Assembly (NCBI GenBank): GCA_028715885.1
Contig: JAQUQX010000002.1
Span: 1 to 64,000 of the forward strand
DNA: 64,000 nucleotides
From: Candidatus Methanoperedens sp.
GTDB taxonomy: Archaea > Halobacteriota > Methanosarcinia > Methanosarcinales > Methanoperedenaceae
Direction of reading: 5' to 3'
A program made the translations under genes and the position numbers. The notes under the pieces are model-generated. The model was not told where the DNA came from, did no database searches, and worked only from the letters and a program-made list of their open reading frames with translations. The first letter of the stretch is position 1. Every line of letters starts with the position of its first letter. Below are positions 26,782 to 35,481 of the stretch, piece after piece.

Positions 26782-26800
26782 CCCCGTATTAAATACGGGG
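26782..26800. terminator. Palindrome CCCCGTATT-A-AATACGGGG between convergent genes
   Basis: A 9-bp perfect stem with a minimal centre lies between the ends of the 52-residue gene and nrdG, and on the minus strand the nrdG stop codon falls inside it. On the plus strand it is followed by GGCTGATTTTTTCC. It probably ends transcription in both directions. A near-identical palindrome occurs at 51749-51770. Confidence 0.5.
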
Positions 26801-27511
26801 GCTGATTTTTTCCTCACCCTTTTCACGTGTCCTTATCCTGACATCTTTCAAAAAAAGTATCTTTCGGGCAAGAGCTATCATTTCATCCCTACTAAAGGGT
26901 TTTTCTTTTTGAATTTTACCATCCGGAGCGTTTTCAGGAATGCCCTGCTGGAGGACATACGTACAGTCATGCCCTTCAAGGGATTTAGCAATTTTAGGGA
27001 TGTCTGCAAATGAGCGAAAGACGGTAGTCCTCACTTCGATAGGAACGCCCCGAAGCTTCAATGACTCATGAGTGCGTCCCGCAGCTTCTCCAATACCTCC
27101 GGTTATCATGCAATATGTTTGAGCATCATCGAGCGGGGCTTTGATATCCAGGAAAATTTTATCCACAAGTTTTTTCCCGATCAATCGCTTGAGCCTCTCC
27201 GGGTAGTAACCGTTGGTTTCAATCCCTACAAGCAGCCCATGCTCTTTTGTGAATCGTGTAAGATGCTCCAGCGCTTCATATTGCAGTGTGGGTTCTCCGC
27301 CCGAAAACACCACCCCGCTTACAAAGTCTTTCACATCAACGATTTTTTTCTCGACTTCTTTAATATCAATGGGATTGATAGCATCAAGGAGCCTGTAATT
27401 CTGGCAGTAAACGCACCTGAACGGGCAGTTATTGAAGAAAATAACAGAAACCGACCTGCCGTACCAGTCTATTGTTGAGATGGAGATCATGCCGCCAAAA
27501 TTCAATTTCAT
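26789..27511 (-). CDS. nrdG: Anaerobic ribonucleotide reductase activating protein-like radical SAM enzyme
   Basis: A 240-residue glycyl-radical-activase-type radical SAM protein. CPFRCVYC (CxxxCxxC) follows FFNN, then FSGGEPTLQ (GGE motif), ETNGYYPERLK and DIKAPLD. These match the archaeal NrdG2/TIGR02495 group that activates class III ribonucleotide reductase. No nrdD gene is in the window. The last codons form part of the palindromic terminator. Other glycyl-radical partners are possible. Confidence 0.8.
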   Translation of the reverse strand: MKLNFGGMISISTIDWYGRSVSVIFFNNCPFRCVYCQNYRLLDAINPIDIKEVEKKIVDVKDFVSGVVFSGGEPTLQYEALEHLTRFTKEHGLLVGIETNGYYPERLKRLIGKKLVDKIFLDIKAPLDDAQTYCMITGGIGEAAGRTHESLKLRGVPIEVRTTVFRSFADIPKIAKSLEGHDCTYVLQQGIPENAPDGKIQKEKPFSRDEMIALARKILFLKDVRIRTREKGEEKISPRI

Positions 27512-27596
27512 TTGTATCCTTTATCAAAAAGATTTATCAGTTAATAAACCAATTTCATATTGGGGCGATATATTAAATCTTGCGCCTGTTAAGGTG

Positions 27597-27625
27597 TTAA
27601 TTGCATTACGCCAGTTAACAATTAA
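27597..27625 (+). promoter_or_regulatory. Inverted repeat before the phasin-like gene
   Basis: TTAATTG (27597-27603) and CAATTAA (27619-27625) are perfect complements 15 bases apart, just upstream of the Shine-Dalgarno AAAGGAGG of the phasin-like gene. A TATA-like GATATATTAA lies near 27567-27576. It could be an operator or, in RNA, a stem next to the ribosome-binding site. Confidence 0.35.
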
Positions 27626-27642
27626 TTAAAGGAGGATAAAAG

Positions 27643-27960
27643 ATGTCGGATATGTCAGAAATGTTTAAAAAAATGGGTTTGTTCGGTATCGGGGTAATTT
27701 CCCTGACGCAGGAAAAGATTGAGGAATTTACACAGGAAATGATAAAAAAAGGGGAAATGAGCAAAGAAGAAGGAAAAAAATTTGTAAAAGAAGTTTTATC
27801 CGAGAAAGAAAAACATCTCAAGGATATTGAAGGCAAGATAAATGAGAAGGTAAAGGAGAACATCAAAAAGAGCGGGATTGTTATGAAAAGCGATATAGCA
27901 GCCCTTGAGCGGAAAATCGAAAAGCTTGAAAAAACAATGCAATCGCTCGCAAAAAAATGA
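27643..27960 (+). CDS. Phasin-like coiled-coil protein
   Basis: A 105-residue, lysine/glutamate-rich, almost wholly helical protein. The N-terminus MSDMSEMFKKMGLFGIGVISLTQEKIEEFTQEMIKKGEMSKEEGKKFVKE matches small phasin-like proteins (polyhydroxyalkanoate granule-associated family), and the C-terminus is a coiled coil (ALERKIEKLEKTMQSL). A strong Shine-Dalgarno, AAAGGAGG, precedes it. Similar small proteins often sit next to UbiB-family kinases, as here (20-base gap). A role in granules is only inferred. Confidence 0.65.
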   Translation: MSDMSEMFKKMGLFGIGVISLTQEKIEEFTQEMIKKGEMSKEEGKKFVKEVLSEKEKHLKDIEGKINEKVKENIKKSGIVMKSDIAALERKIEKLEKTMQSLAKK

Positions 27961-27980
27961 ATTATCTCCGGAAGTAGATC

Positions 27981-29666
27981 GTGCGTCTGCTTGATAAAGA
28001 ATATGCCTACGTCAAACGATACCGGCAAATCGTTGACGTAATGATAAGGCACGGCTTCGGATACCTTGTAGATAGGTTTGGGCTTCGTCAGTCTAGATCA
28101 ATACGGGAGAAACTGTTCGGACCAAAACCCCTCAGGGAGCAGTTGCTTACACTATCCGAAGCTGAAAGACTGCGCCTTGCATTGGAAGAACTCGGACCCA
28201 CATTTATCAAGTTCGGACAGATATTAAGTACCCGTTACGACCTAGTTCCCGGGGAATACATACGGGAACTCTCAAAGTTGCAGGACACGGTGGCACCTTT
28301 TCAGTATTCAGAAGCAAAAAAAGTGATTGAAAAAGAACATGGAAAAAAAATAGATGAGATTTTTTCAGTATTCAATCCTCAACAAATCGCGTCGGCTTCA
28401 ATAGGACAGGTCTATCGCGCAACATTGTCTGATGGCAAAGAAGTAGCAGTTAAAGTAATGCGCCCGGGCGTGGAAGATGTAATTGAAACCGACCTTGCCA
28501 TCCTGGCAAGCCTGGCAAGATTCGCTGAAAAGCATGTAAAAGAAAGTAAATTTTTTAATCCCGTGGGTTTCATAGACGATTTTTCCCGCGTAATGAGGCA
28601 GGAAGTTGATTATTCACATGAAGCCCAGAATGCGGACAGGTTTTATTCGAATTTTGCAGGAATCACAACGGTCAAAATCCCAAAAATCTACTGGGAATAT
28701 ACCACAAAACATGTCCTGACGCAGGAATATTCGGAAGGTATCAAGATATCAGATATTGCACAGCTTGAGGCTGTTGGGCTTGATAAGAAAAAGATCACAA
28801 TCGACCTTGCAAATGCATATCTGAAAATGATATTTGAGGATGGTTTTTATCATGCAGACCCCCACCCTGGCAATATCCTGGTTTCTCGTGAAGGGGTTAT
28901 TATCTTTCTTGATTTCGGGATGGCAGGACACGTTGACCCCGTACTTCATGAAAATCTTGCCAATCTTATAATATCTATTCAGAGAAATGATATGAATTTT
29001 CTTATAGAAGCCCTTTCGGAAATCGGATTGGTCAGTGATGCCGGAAGCGAGAGTCCGATGCTTCGGATTAAACTTGAAGATCTTTTAAACCAGTACTACA
29101 GTTTATCTACCAGGCTAATAGATCCGACTGCGTTTTTACGTGACCTTATACATATATTTGCAAAAACCGGGGGAAAAATCCCTTCAAATATAATGCTGCT
29201 CTCAAAAACGCTTATTATCAGGGATGAAATCAGCCGCAAACTCGACCCCGAGCATAATTTTGCCGAGATGACAGAGCCTTATGTTAGAAAGATGCTTGAA
29301 GAGCGGACCCATGCTTCTTATATAATGAAAGAGGTTGCAAAAACTATATGGGATTTTGCCCACCTGATTAAAGTCCTGCCAAGACGGGTGAACCATATCC
29401 TCGCAAAAGCGGAAAAGGGAACGCTGAGATACGAATTGGAACACCAGGGACTTGAAAATTTTATCGAGGAAATGGACATTATGAGTAACAGGCTCTCGTT
29501 TTCTATGATAATCGCTGCTTTGATTGTGGGTTCTTCTCTTATTATCCAGACAAGAATGTCGCCCAGTCTTTTCGGCGTGCCTCTGCTTGGGATTTTCGGA
29601 TTTTTTATCGCAGGGTTTCTGGGGATTGGGCTTTTGATTTCTATTCTCAGGTCTGGTAGATGGTAA
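27981..29666 (+). CDS. ubiB: UbiB/ABC1 (AarF) family protein kinase-like ATPase
   Basis: A 561-residue atypical kinase of the UbiB/COQ8 family. The family-specific KFGQILSTRYDLVPGEYIRELSKLQD motif, SASIGQVYRATLSDG (Ala-rich loop), VAVKVMRPG (ATP Lys), ADPHPGN (catalytic loop) and FLDFGMAG (DFG) are all present. The C-terminus has two membrane helices (FSMIIAALIVGSSLII and LGIFGFFIAGFLGIGLLI). Relatives support isoprenoid quinone synthesis, so methanophenazine or menaquinone metabolism is a plausible link to the Fpo complex. GTG start at 27981; probably co-transcribed with the phasin-like gene. Confidence 0.93.
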   Translation: MRLLDKEYAYVKRYRQIVDVMIRHGFGYLVDRFGLRQSRSIREKLFGPKPLREQLLTLSEAERLRLALEELGPTFIKFGQILSTRYDLVPGEYIRELSKLQDTVAPFQYSEAKKVIEKEHGKKIDEIFSVFNPQQIASASIGQVYRATLSDGKEVAVKVMRPGVEDVIETDLAILASLARFAEKHVKESKFFNPVGFIDDFSRVMRQEVDYSHEAQNADRFYSNFAGITTVKIPKIYWEYTTKHVLTQEYSEGIKISDIAQLEAVGLDKKKITIDLANAYLKMIFEDGFYHADPHPGNILVSREGVIIFLDFGMAGHVDPVLHENLANLIISIQRNDMNFLIEALSEIGLVSDAGSESPMLRIKLEDLLNQYYSLSTRLIDPTAFLRDLIHIFAKTGGKIPSNIMLLSKTLIIRDEISRKLDPEHNFAEMTEPYVRKMLEERTHASYIMKEVAKTIWDFAHLIKVLPRRVNHILAKAEKGTLRYELEHQGLENFIEEMDIMSNRLSFSMIIAALIVGSSLIIQTRMSPSLFGVPLLGIFGFFIAGFLGIGLLISILRSGRW

Positions 29667-29719
29667 GCTTAAAGTAAAGTGCCTGGAGCAAGGTTATTTA
29701 CATAGTAGATGAATTGAAA

Positions 29720-29797
29720 ATGGATAGAAATATGATGCCTGCAGCGCTGGCGCTCGCGGGCGTAGCGGGTGCGGACGTGCAGTCGATAAACAAATAG
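29720..29797 (+). CDS. Possible 25-residue peptide gene
   Basis: ATG 29720 opens MDRNMMPAALALAGVAGADVQ and four more codons, ending at TAG 29797. The hydrophobic alanine-rich core looks like a membrane or signal segment. It lies between ubiB and a secreted DUF2341 protein. The higher G+C of the stretch and the lack of a clear Shine-Dalgarno leave open that it is a gene fragment. Confidence 0.2.
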   Translation: MDRNMMPAALALAGVAGADVQSINK

Positions 29798-29852
29798 CAA
29801 CTTTTATTACTGTGCAAAGAACTTAAAACATCATTATTAAAAAGGTGGTTTC

Positions 29853-31355
29853 ATGAATAACGGGAAGAATGCGAATGCTGCGCATACCCTTGCGATGGGT
29901 GTGGTGGCGGCGCTGTTTATAGTAAGCTTTGCAGTTACAGGTATGGCAGCACCGGCGCTGTCCAACTCCGGCGGAGGTAGCTGGCAGTACTATAAAGAAA
30001 TAAAAGTAAGCAACTCAGGAGGCGAGCTTAGCGATTATCAGGTGCTTGTGCAATTGTCAGGCAGTAACTTCCCTTCAAATGTACGCTCTGATGGTTCTGA
30101 TTTTAGATTCACGGATGCGAGCGGGACAGAATTGAACTACTGGATTGAAAGCTGGGATTATGCTGGAAGGGGTGCGAAGATTTGGGTGAAGGTGCCGAGC
30201 ATAGCTGGCGGTGGGAGTGCTGCCGTACGGATGTATTATGGAAATCCAGATTCGGGTGTGATAAGCAATGGAGACAAAGTGTTTGAATTTTTTGATGATT
30301 TTGAAACTGGAAATGCAAACAAATGGTCGATTATAGGTAGTCCGCAAATAGGTAGTGAGTATGCTTTTTCCGGTAATTATGGAATTAGGGTCTACGGAGA
30401 TATGACAAATTTCATAAATAAATCCTGGGTGCTAAATCCCATGGCAATAGAGTTTAGAGGAAAAAGAATAGGTGGCGACTTATGGGGTGGGGTTGGAATT
30501 ACAAATGACAGATTAGTTGGAATGGAAAGATCATGCAATAAAGATGTGGCGTGGGATACAACACAGAGATGCGGAAGTTTCGGGATGGATAGTAATTGGC
30601 ATAAATACAGGGTTTTAATCGGTTCTTCAGAAACAAGATATTATGCCGATAGTGACTATATTTGGACAACTTCTGGTTCAACTGGAATGTATCCAAATAT
30701 TGTATTTTATACGGCTGGCGCACCAGGTGATGGTTATATCGATGATGTTTTTGTCCGCAAATACGCCTTCTCAGAGCCTACAATAACCCTCGGCGCCGAG
30801 CAAACGACATCGATGCCAACTCCAACTACACCAGCCCCTACAACCCCAGCGCCGACAACCTCGACACCATCAACCACCTCATCCGAACCCGCGAGTTCAG
30901 CAGTTCTGTTGCATGGAGAAAAAACCGATGTCGTTCTTGGTGAGGATGTTTTATTAAAACTATCAGCAGTCAATCTAATCACAAAGCCTCAGATGGCGGT
31001 TCAGGTAATGATATATCCGCCGTCTGGCATGAGCGTTACAAGCTCTGAATTTGTGAACTCAGGGGCAGGCATATATACCACAACGTATTCCTTAAATCGG
31101 GGTGAAGGAAAAGATATAGAGGTGCGCATAAAAACCAATCAGGAAGGGGATTTCAATGTCAAAGGCAGGATCGTTTATTATTTTGGAGATAATCAATCAA
31201 CAGCTGAAGACCACACCCTGAATTTGCCAATAAAGGTAAGGAAAGAACCTGTAGATTCTGCACAAAATGTGCAGAAGCCGATTTCTGGATTCGGTATAAT
31301 TATTGGTATAATCGGACTATTGTTCACCACTCTTCTAAAAAGGAGACGTGGATGA
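29853..31355 (+). CDS. Secreted, membrane-anchored DUF2341 surface protein
   Basis: A 500-residue surface protein. A signal peptide (about 1-34, hydrophobic AMGVVAALFIVSFAVTGMA) is followed by a DUF2341 domain (about 40-125: YKEIKVSNSGGELSDYQVLV ... MYYGNP), a lectin-like beta domain (about 145-315), a Thr/Pro linker (PTPTTPAPTTPAPTTSTPST), an Ig-like domain (about 365-465) and a C-terminal helix GFGIIIGIIGLLFTTLL with RRR, an archaeal anchor or sorting tail. It probably sits in the cell envelope, with glycan binding or structural roles inferred. It shares the DUF2341 module, including a 104-bp identical stretch, with the large gene at 59-62 kb. Confidence 0.85.
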   Translation: MNNGKNANAAHTLAMGVVAALFIVSFAVTGMAAPALSNSGGGSWQYYKEIKVSNSGGELSDYQVLVQLSGSNFPSNVRSDGSDFRFTDASGTELNYWIESWDYAGRGAKIWVKVPSIAGGGSAAVRMYYGNPDSGVISNGDKVFEFFDDFETGNANKWSIIGSPQIGSEYAFSGNYGIRVYGDMTNFINKSWVLNPMAIEFRGKRIGGDLWGGVGITNDRLVGMERSCNKDVAWDTTQRCGSFGMDSNWHKYRVLIGSSETRYYADSDYIWTTSGSTGMYPNIVFYTAGAPGDGYIDDVFVRKYAFSEPTITLGAEQTTSMPTPTTPAPTTPAPTTSTPSTTSSEPASSAVLLHGEKTDVVLGEDVLLKLSAVNLITKPQMAVQVMIYPPSGMSVTSSEFVNSGAGIYTTTYSLNRGEGKDIEVRIKTNQEGDFNVKGRIVYYFGDNQSTAEDHTLNLPIKVRKEPVDSAQNVQKPISGFGIIIGIIGLLFTTLLKRRRG

Positions 31356-31433
31356 AGTAGAAAAGGCAGACGATGCGCCTCAAATCTACCTTCTTAAACC
31401 AATAACTTCATACGCCCATGAAAAGTATTCAGA

Positions 31434-32990
31434 TTGATGATTAAAAAGCGCCCTCTATTACTAATGATACTCGACGGCTACGGTCTTCGCGAGGATAAAG
31501 AGGGAAACGCCATAGCATCCGCAAAAACCCCGAACCTCGACCGGCTTTTTTCAACTTATCCGCATACTACTCTCGATGCCTCCGGCTTATCCGTAGGCTT
31601 GCCAGAAGGTCAGATGGGAAACTCTGAGGTCGGGCACCTCAACATCGGCGCCGGGAGGATTGTTTACCAGGATTTGACGCGGATAACAAGCTCAATCAGG
31701 GATGGGGATTTTTTCAGGAACAAAACGCTTCTGGATGCCATGAAAAAGGTCAAAAATCACAAATCTTCCCTGCATCTTATGGGTTTGCTATCGGACGGCG
31801 GCGTGCACAGTCATCTCAGTCACCTGTATGCGCTTCTTGAGCTTGCAAAAAAACAGGGCATTAAAAAGGTATATGTGCACGCCTTCCTTGACGGCAGGGA
31901 TGTGCCTCCGAAAAGCGCTTTGGTTTACATAAAAGACGCAGAAAAAAAGATGAAGGAATTGGGCGGGGAAATAGCCACTATCATGGGCAGGTATTATGCC
32001 ATGGACAGGGACAAAAGGTGGGAGAGGGTTGAAAAGGCTTACGATGCCATGACATCTGGTAAGGGCATCACAGCAGAAACCCCCGCTCTTGCTGTGGAAA
32101 ATGCTTACGTACGTGGCGAAACGGATGAATTTGTCCCCCCCACAGTTATTGTTAAAAAAGGCAAGTCCGTCGCTCTCGCCTCGAACAACGATTCAGTGAT
32201 TTTTTTTAACTTCCGCAGCGACCGTGCGCGGGAGATTACAAGATGCTTTATTGAGGATGATTTCAAGGGTTTTAAAAGAAAATTATACCTTCACACGCAT
32301 TTCGTGGGTTTTACGCAGTACGACGAGACTTTTAGTGTTCCTGTCGCTTTCCCTCCCGAATCCCTGAAAAATATTCTTGCAGATGTTCTTTCACGGAATA
32401 ATTTAAGACAGCTTCGAGTTGCAGAAACCGAGAAATACGCCCATGTTACGTTCTTTTTCAACGGGGGGCGGGAAACGCCAGTAAAAGGCGAGGAACGCCT
32501 CCTGATACCTTCCCCAAAGGTAGCGACGTATGACCTCCTGCCTGAAATGAGCGCCTATCCAGTGACGGACGAGGTGGTAAAAGCGGTATCTTCAGGCAAA
32601 TATGATGTGATTATCCTGAATTATGCCAATCTCGACATGGTGGGGCACACAGGTGTATTTGATGCTGCCGTGGCTGCAGTGGAAGCAATCGATAAATGCA
32701 TCGGCAGGGTTTGCGGTGCAGTGTCAGCCGCCGGCGGACTGCTGATAATTACTGCCGACCACGGCAATGCCGAACAGATGCTCGATGAAACAGGAGGGAT
32801 TCATACAGCCCATACCTGCGACCCCGTGCCCTTTATTTTTTGCGAAAAAGGTATTAAGCTTAAGGATGGAATACTGGCAGATATAGCCCCAACAGTTCTT
32901 GATGTGCTTGGTATTGAAAAGCCGGAAGAGATGACAGGAAGGTCTTTAATTGTTATCGTTGGTATAAAGGGGATAAATTCATATATATGA
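31434..32990 (+). CDS. gpmI: 2,3-bisphosphoglycerate-independent phosphoglycerate mutase
   Basis: A 518-residue two-domain iPGM of the alkaline phosphatase superfamily, interconverting 3- and 2-phosphoglycerate. The metal/phospho-Ser site is [18 protein letters not shown]. Further motifs are [31 protein letters not shown] (substrate arginines), [12 protein letters not shown] and ITADHGNAE. This bacterial-length form (not the ~410-residue archaeal ApgM) is common in Methanosarcinales. Two adjacent ATGs open the frame. Confidence 0.97.
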   Translation: MMIKKRPLLLMILDGYGLREDKEGNAIASAKTPNLDRLFSTYPHTTLDASGLSVGLPEGQMGNSEVGHLNIGAGRIVYQDLTRITSSIRDGDFFRNKTLLDAMKKVKNHKSSLHLMGLLSDGGVHSHLSHLYALLELAKKQGIKKVYVHAFLDGRDVPPKSALVYIKDAEKKMKELGGEIATIMGRYYAMDRDKRWERVEKAYDAMTSGKGITAETPALAVENAYVRGETDEFVPPTVIVKKGKSVALASNNDSVIFFNFRSDRAREITRCFIEDDFKGFKRKLYLHTHFVGFTQYDETFSVPVAFPPESLKNILADVLSRNNLRQLRVAETEKYAHVTFFFNGGRETPVKGEERLLIPSPKVATYDLLPEMSAYPVTDEVVKAVSSGKYDVIILNYANLDMVGHTGVFDAAVAAVEAIDKCIGRVCGAVSAAGGLLIITADHGNAEQMLDETGGIHTAHTCDPVPFIFCEKGIKLKDGILADIAPTVLDVLGIEKPEEMTGRSLIVIVGIKGINSYI

Positions 32991-32992
32991 AT
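32977..32992. promoter_or_regulatory. Perfect AT palindrome at the gpmI stop, probable promoter of the next gene
   Basis: ATTCATATATATGAAT is self-complementary over 16 bases, includes the gpmI TGA and is followed by a second ATTCATAT. Its centre is about 25 bases before the ATG of the NapH-like gene (33009), so CATATATATG can serve as TATA box of a leaderless transcript, and the symmetry suggests a repressor site. Confidence 0.4.
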
Positions 32993-33008
32993 ATTCATAT
33001 ATTAGAAT

Positions 33009-33680
33009 ATGACCTTAGAATCTGCGATCAAAACCCGAAATAGAAAGCAATACCTTACTTGGTGGATACTTCCTCTCGTGGTTATCGGGGGCTGGTTCTA
33101 TCCTCTGCTTGGTTATCTGCTTCCTATCTGTATGATGGCTGCAATTGGCATTGCCCTTTTTAAAGGAAGATACTGGTGCGACTGGATGTGCCCCAGAGGG
33201 GCGACTTGGGATTTGCTCCTAAGCAAACTCAGCCTGAAAAAAGATGTACCTCCGTTCTTCAGAAGCACGCCCTTTAGAATGCTGTGGATAATGATTCTCA
33301 TGGGCGTTCTTGCATGGAAATTGCCCCCTGCGCTGGCAAGCCTTAATCCGGTAAACCAGGTGGGGCTGGTGTTTACTATGCTTTTGACGGTTACAACGCT
33401 TGTTGGCATTGTTCTTGGCATACCTATACATCACCGCATCTGGTGCGGTTTCTGTCCGGTAGGCACGATGTCCAACTGGATTGGAAAGGGCAAGTATGCA
33501 CTGGAGATTAACTCACGTTGCAAGGAATGCGAAACATGCCATGATGTATGCCCCATGCAGGTAAAAAAATGGGAATATAAACCAGAAAAAGGATGGGCAG
33601 TTGTAGAAAACTGGGACTGCTTGAAATGCGGGCTGTGCATAGAGGTTTGCCCGGATAAAGCTTTAAAATTCAAGGAGTGA
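33009..33680 (+). CDS. NapH-like membrane polyferredoxin
   Basis: A 223-residue integral membrane protein with about four helices. Two NapH/NosR-type CxxxCP motifs face the cytoplasm (WCDWMCPRG, WCGFCPVGT) and the C-terminus carries two [4Fe-4S] motifs (CKECETCHDVCP and CLKCGLCIEVCP). Proteins of this type move electrons between the quinone pool and soluble partners. It could feed reductant to a thiol/sulfur system encoded downstream, although a 51-base gap and the separate promoter-like palindrome leave the operon extent open. Confidence 0.85.
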   Translation: MTLESAIKTRNRKQYLTWWILPLVVIGGWFYPLLGYLLPICMMAAIGIALFKGRYWCDWMCPRGATWDLLLSKLSLKKDVPPFFRSTPFRMLWIMILMGVLAWKLPPALASLNPVNQVGLVFTMLLTVTTLVGIVLGIPIHHRIWCGFCPVGTMSNWIGKGKYALEINSRCKECETCHDVCPMQVKKWEYKPEKGWAVVENWDCLKCGLCIEVCPDKALKFKE

Positions 33681-33731
33681 TTCAAAGATCAGCTTATGAA
33701 TTAGAATATATCTAAGAAAATCTGAGGAACT

Positions 33732-34460
33732 ATGGAAGAAAACAATAAAAAAACTGAAAATTGTATGATATGCGGCGAGGAACTCGCATATTTGACTGCC
33801 GCCATTCCTGTAACGTGCACCTATTGCGGGAAAGCAGAATCCGCTAATATTCACTGCCCTGCTGGTCATTATGTATGCAATGAATGCCACGCCAGTGATT
33901 CAATTAAGATAATCACCCAGTTCTGTCTTTCTTCAGGCTCCAAAAACCCCATGGAAATGGCGAAGGTCATTATGAAGCATCCAACTATGCCAATGCACGG
34001 GCCTGAGCATCATGCCATGATCGCAGCAGTACTGGTTACTGCCTACAAAAATATCACAGGCAAAGCGACGGATGAAGATATTAAAGAAGCCATCCGGCGC
34101 GGCGCTACTGTGCCAGGCGGTTACTGCGGTTTGTATGGCGCGGATGCGGCAGCCATATCCACAGGCATTGCCATGAGCACAATACTGAAAGCCACACCAT
34201 TGACAGATCATGAAAGACGAACTGCAAATATGATGACTTCAAGAGCACTTGCGGCAATAGCAAGTAACAGGGGAGCCAGATGCTGTAAACGGAGCACCTT
34301 TGTTGCAATAGATTCTGCAAACCAGTATTTCAAGGAAGTGCTTGGCGTTGAATTTGAGCATATCCCGGTTTCGAAACTCAAATGCGAGCATAGCTCCAGG
34401 AATAAACAGTGTGCTAAAGCTGATTGTCGCTTTTATGCTGTAAAGGTGAATTCGTTGTAA
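33732..34460 (+). CDS. DUF5714-type cysteine-rich protein
   Basis: A 242-residue protein with an N-terminal zinc-ribbon-like region (CMICGEEL, CTYCGK, CNECH) and a central domain (MHGPEHHAMIAAVLVTAYKN, GATVPGGYCGLYGADAAA) typical of DUF5714. The C-terminus has more cysteines (CCKRSTF, CEHSSRNKQCAKADC). Function is unknown; the conserved His/Cys pattern suggests metal binding or thiol chemistry. It lies between the NapH-like gene and an ArsR-DsrE-OsmC cluster, all on one strand, which hints at sulfur or metal stress. Confidence 0.7.
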   Translation: MEENNKKTENCMICGEELAYLTAAIPVTCTYCGKAESANIHCPAGHYVCNECHASDSIKIITQFCLSSGSKNPMEMAKVIMKHPTMPMHGPEHHAMIAAVLVTAYKNITGKATDEDIKEAIRRGATVPGGYCGLYGADAAAISTGIAMSTILKATPLTDHERRTANMMTSRALAAIASNRGARCCKRSTFVAIDSANQYFKEVLGVEFEHIPVSKLKCEHSSRNKQCAKADCRFYAVKVNSL

Positions 34461-34502
34461 TCGCAGGTGTGAAGAGATAATATAAAGTGAAGAGGTATAA
34501 GA

Positions 34503-34799
34503 ATGAGCAATAAAGATTCAACATTGTGGATACTCATAGCGTTACTTGTGGCAGTGGTATTGCTATTCGGCGGCGGAATGATGGGTTTCGGCTTGGGCTT
34601 TGGAATGGGCATTGGAGCCATCATAATGGTATTATTCTGGGGAGCAATAATATGGCTTGTGATTTCACTAATAAATACAGGAACAAAAAAACCAGAAGAA
34701 ACGCCTGAATCCGCGCTTACAATTCTGAAAAAAAGATACGCTAAAGGCGAGATAACAAAAGAGCAGTACCTTGAAATGGAGAAGGAACTGACGGAGTAG
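34503..34799 (+). CDS. SHOCT-domain membrane protein
   Basis: A 98-residue protein with two hydrophobic segments (about 9-26 and 36-57, glycine-rich GGGMMGFGLGFGMG between) and a C-terminal SHOCT helix pair (ALTILKKRYAKGEITKEQYLEMEKEL). SHOCT regions are short oligomerisation modules without enzymatic activity. It starts 42 bases after the DUF5714 gene and ends 21 bases before arsR, so it is probably in the same operon. Confidence 0.8.
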   Translation: MSNKDSTLWILIALLVAVVLLFGGGMMGFGLGFGMGIGAIIMVLFWGAIIWLVISLINTGTKKPEETPESALTILKKRYAKGEITKEQYLEMEKELTE

Positions 34800-34820
34800 A
34801 TATTAGCCGGAGTACATAAA

Positions 34821-35141
34821 ATGGATAAGAAAATCTTTGAAATGCATGCAGAAATATGCAAGGTATTCACCAGCCCCACGCGATTGGAAATAATCAGCCT
34901 GCTGAGGGACGGGGAAAAAACAGTGAATGAGCTGGCAGAGCTTGCAGGAGTTCCGCAGGCAAATATCTCACAGCACCTCACGGTCTTGAGACAGAATAAC
35001 GTTGTTACCACAAGAAGGGAAGGGGCAAATGTTTACTACAAAATCGCAAACCCGAAAATCTTGCTGGCATGCGATTTGATGAGGGAAGTACTTTTAGAAA
35101 AATTATCAGAGAATGAAAAGTTAGCAAAGAGGATGTCATGA
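34821..35141 (+). CDS. ArsR-family transcriptional regulator
   Basis: A 106-residue winged helix: FTSPTRLEIISLLRDGEKTVNELAELAGVPQANISQHLTVLRQNNVV. The CxC metal site of classical ArsR/SmtB is absent. Two cysteines, C13 and C84, lie in the first and last helices, where a thiol switch similar to persulfide sensors (SqrR/BigR) would be possible; this is inference. The stop overlaps the DsrE gene by four bases, so it probably regulates its own sulfur-related operon. Confidence 0.85.
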   Translation: MDKKIFEMHAEICKVFTSPTRLEIISLLRDGEKTVNELAELAGVPQANISQHLTVLRQNNVVTTRREGANVYYKIANPKILLACDLMREVLLEKLSENEKLAKRMS

Positions 35142-35461
35142 AAATAGGAATGATAATAAACACAAATGATCCGGAAACGGTGTGGAATGCCTTTAGATTT
35201 GGTACAACTTCTTTACTTATGGAGCACGAGGTAAAAGTGTTTCTCCTGGGTAAAGGTGTTGAGAGCGAAAATATTCAGGATGAAAAATTCAAGGTTCAAG
35301 AACAGATAGGGCTGTTTGTTGAGCATAAAGGTCAGATTTTTGCATGCGGAACCTGTCTGAAACTGAGGCAGATGAAGGGAAGCGAGGTTTGCCCAATCTC
35401 TACAATGCATGATATGCTTCATATAGTTGAGGAATCTGACAGGGTTTTAGTATTTGGATAA
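35138..35461 (+). CDS. DsrE/DsrF-like sulfur-carrier family protein
   Basis: A 107-residue DsrE-fold protein (MKIGMIINTNDPETVWNAFR, EVKVFLLGKGVE, DRVLVFG). The conserved cysteine loop reads GQIFACGTCLKLRQM, with another Cys in SEVCPIS; DsrE proteins carry persulfide sulfur on such residues. Coupled to arsR by ATGA and followed 20 bases on by osmC. A sulfur-trafficking role is inferred from fold and neighbours. Confidence 0.8.
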   Translation: MKIGMIINTNDPETVWNAFRFGTTSLLMEHEVKVFLLGKGVESENIQDEKFKVQEQIGLFVEHKGQIFACGTCLKLRQMKGSEVCPISTMHDMLHIVEESDRVLVFG

Positions 35462-35481
35462 AAAAGGAAAAAGGTGAGAAA

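Noticed and set aside
31356-31433. Possible hairpin GTAGA ... TCTAC before gpmI
   Set aside because: Five-base arms with a long loop, within chance expectation.
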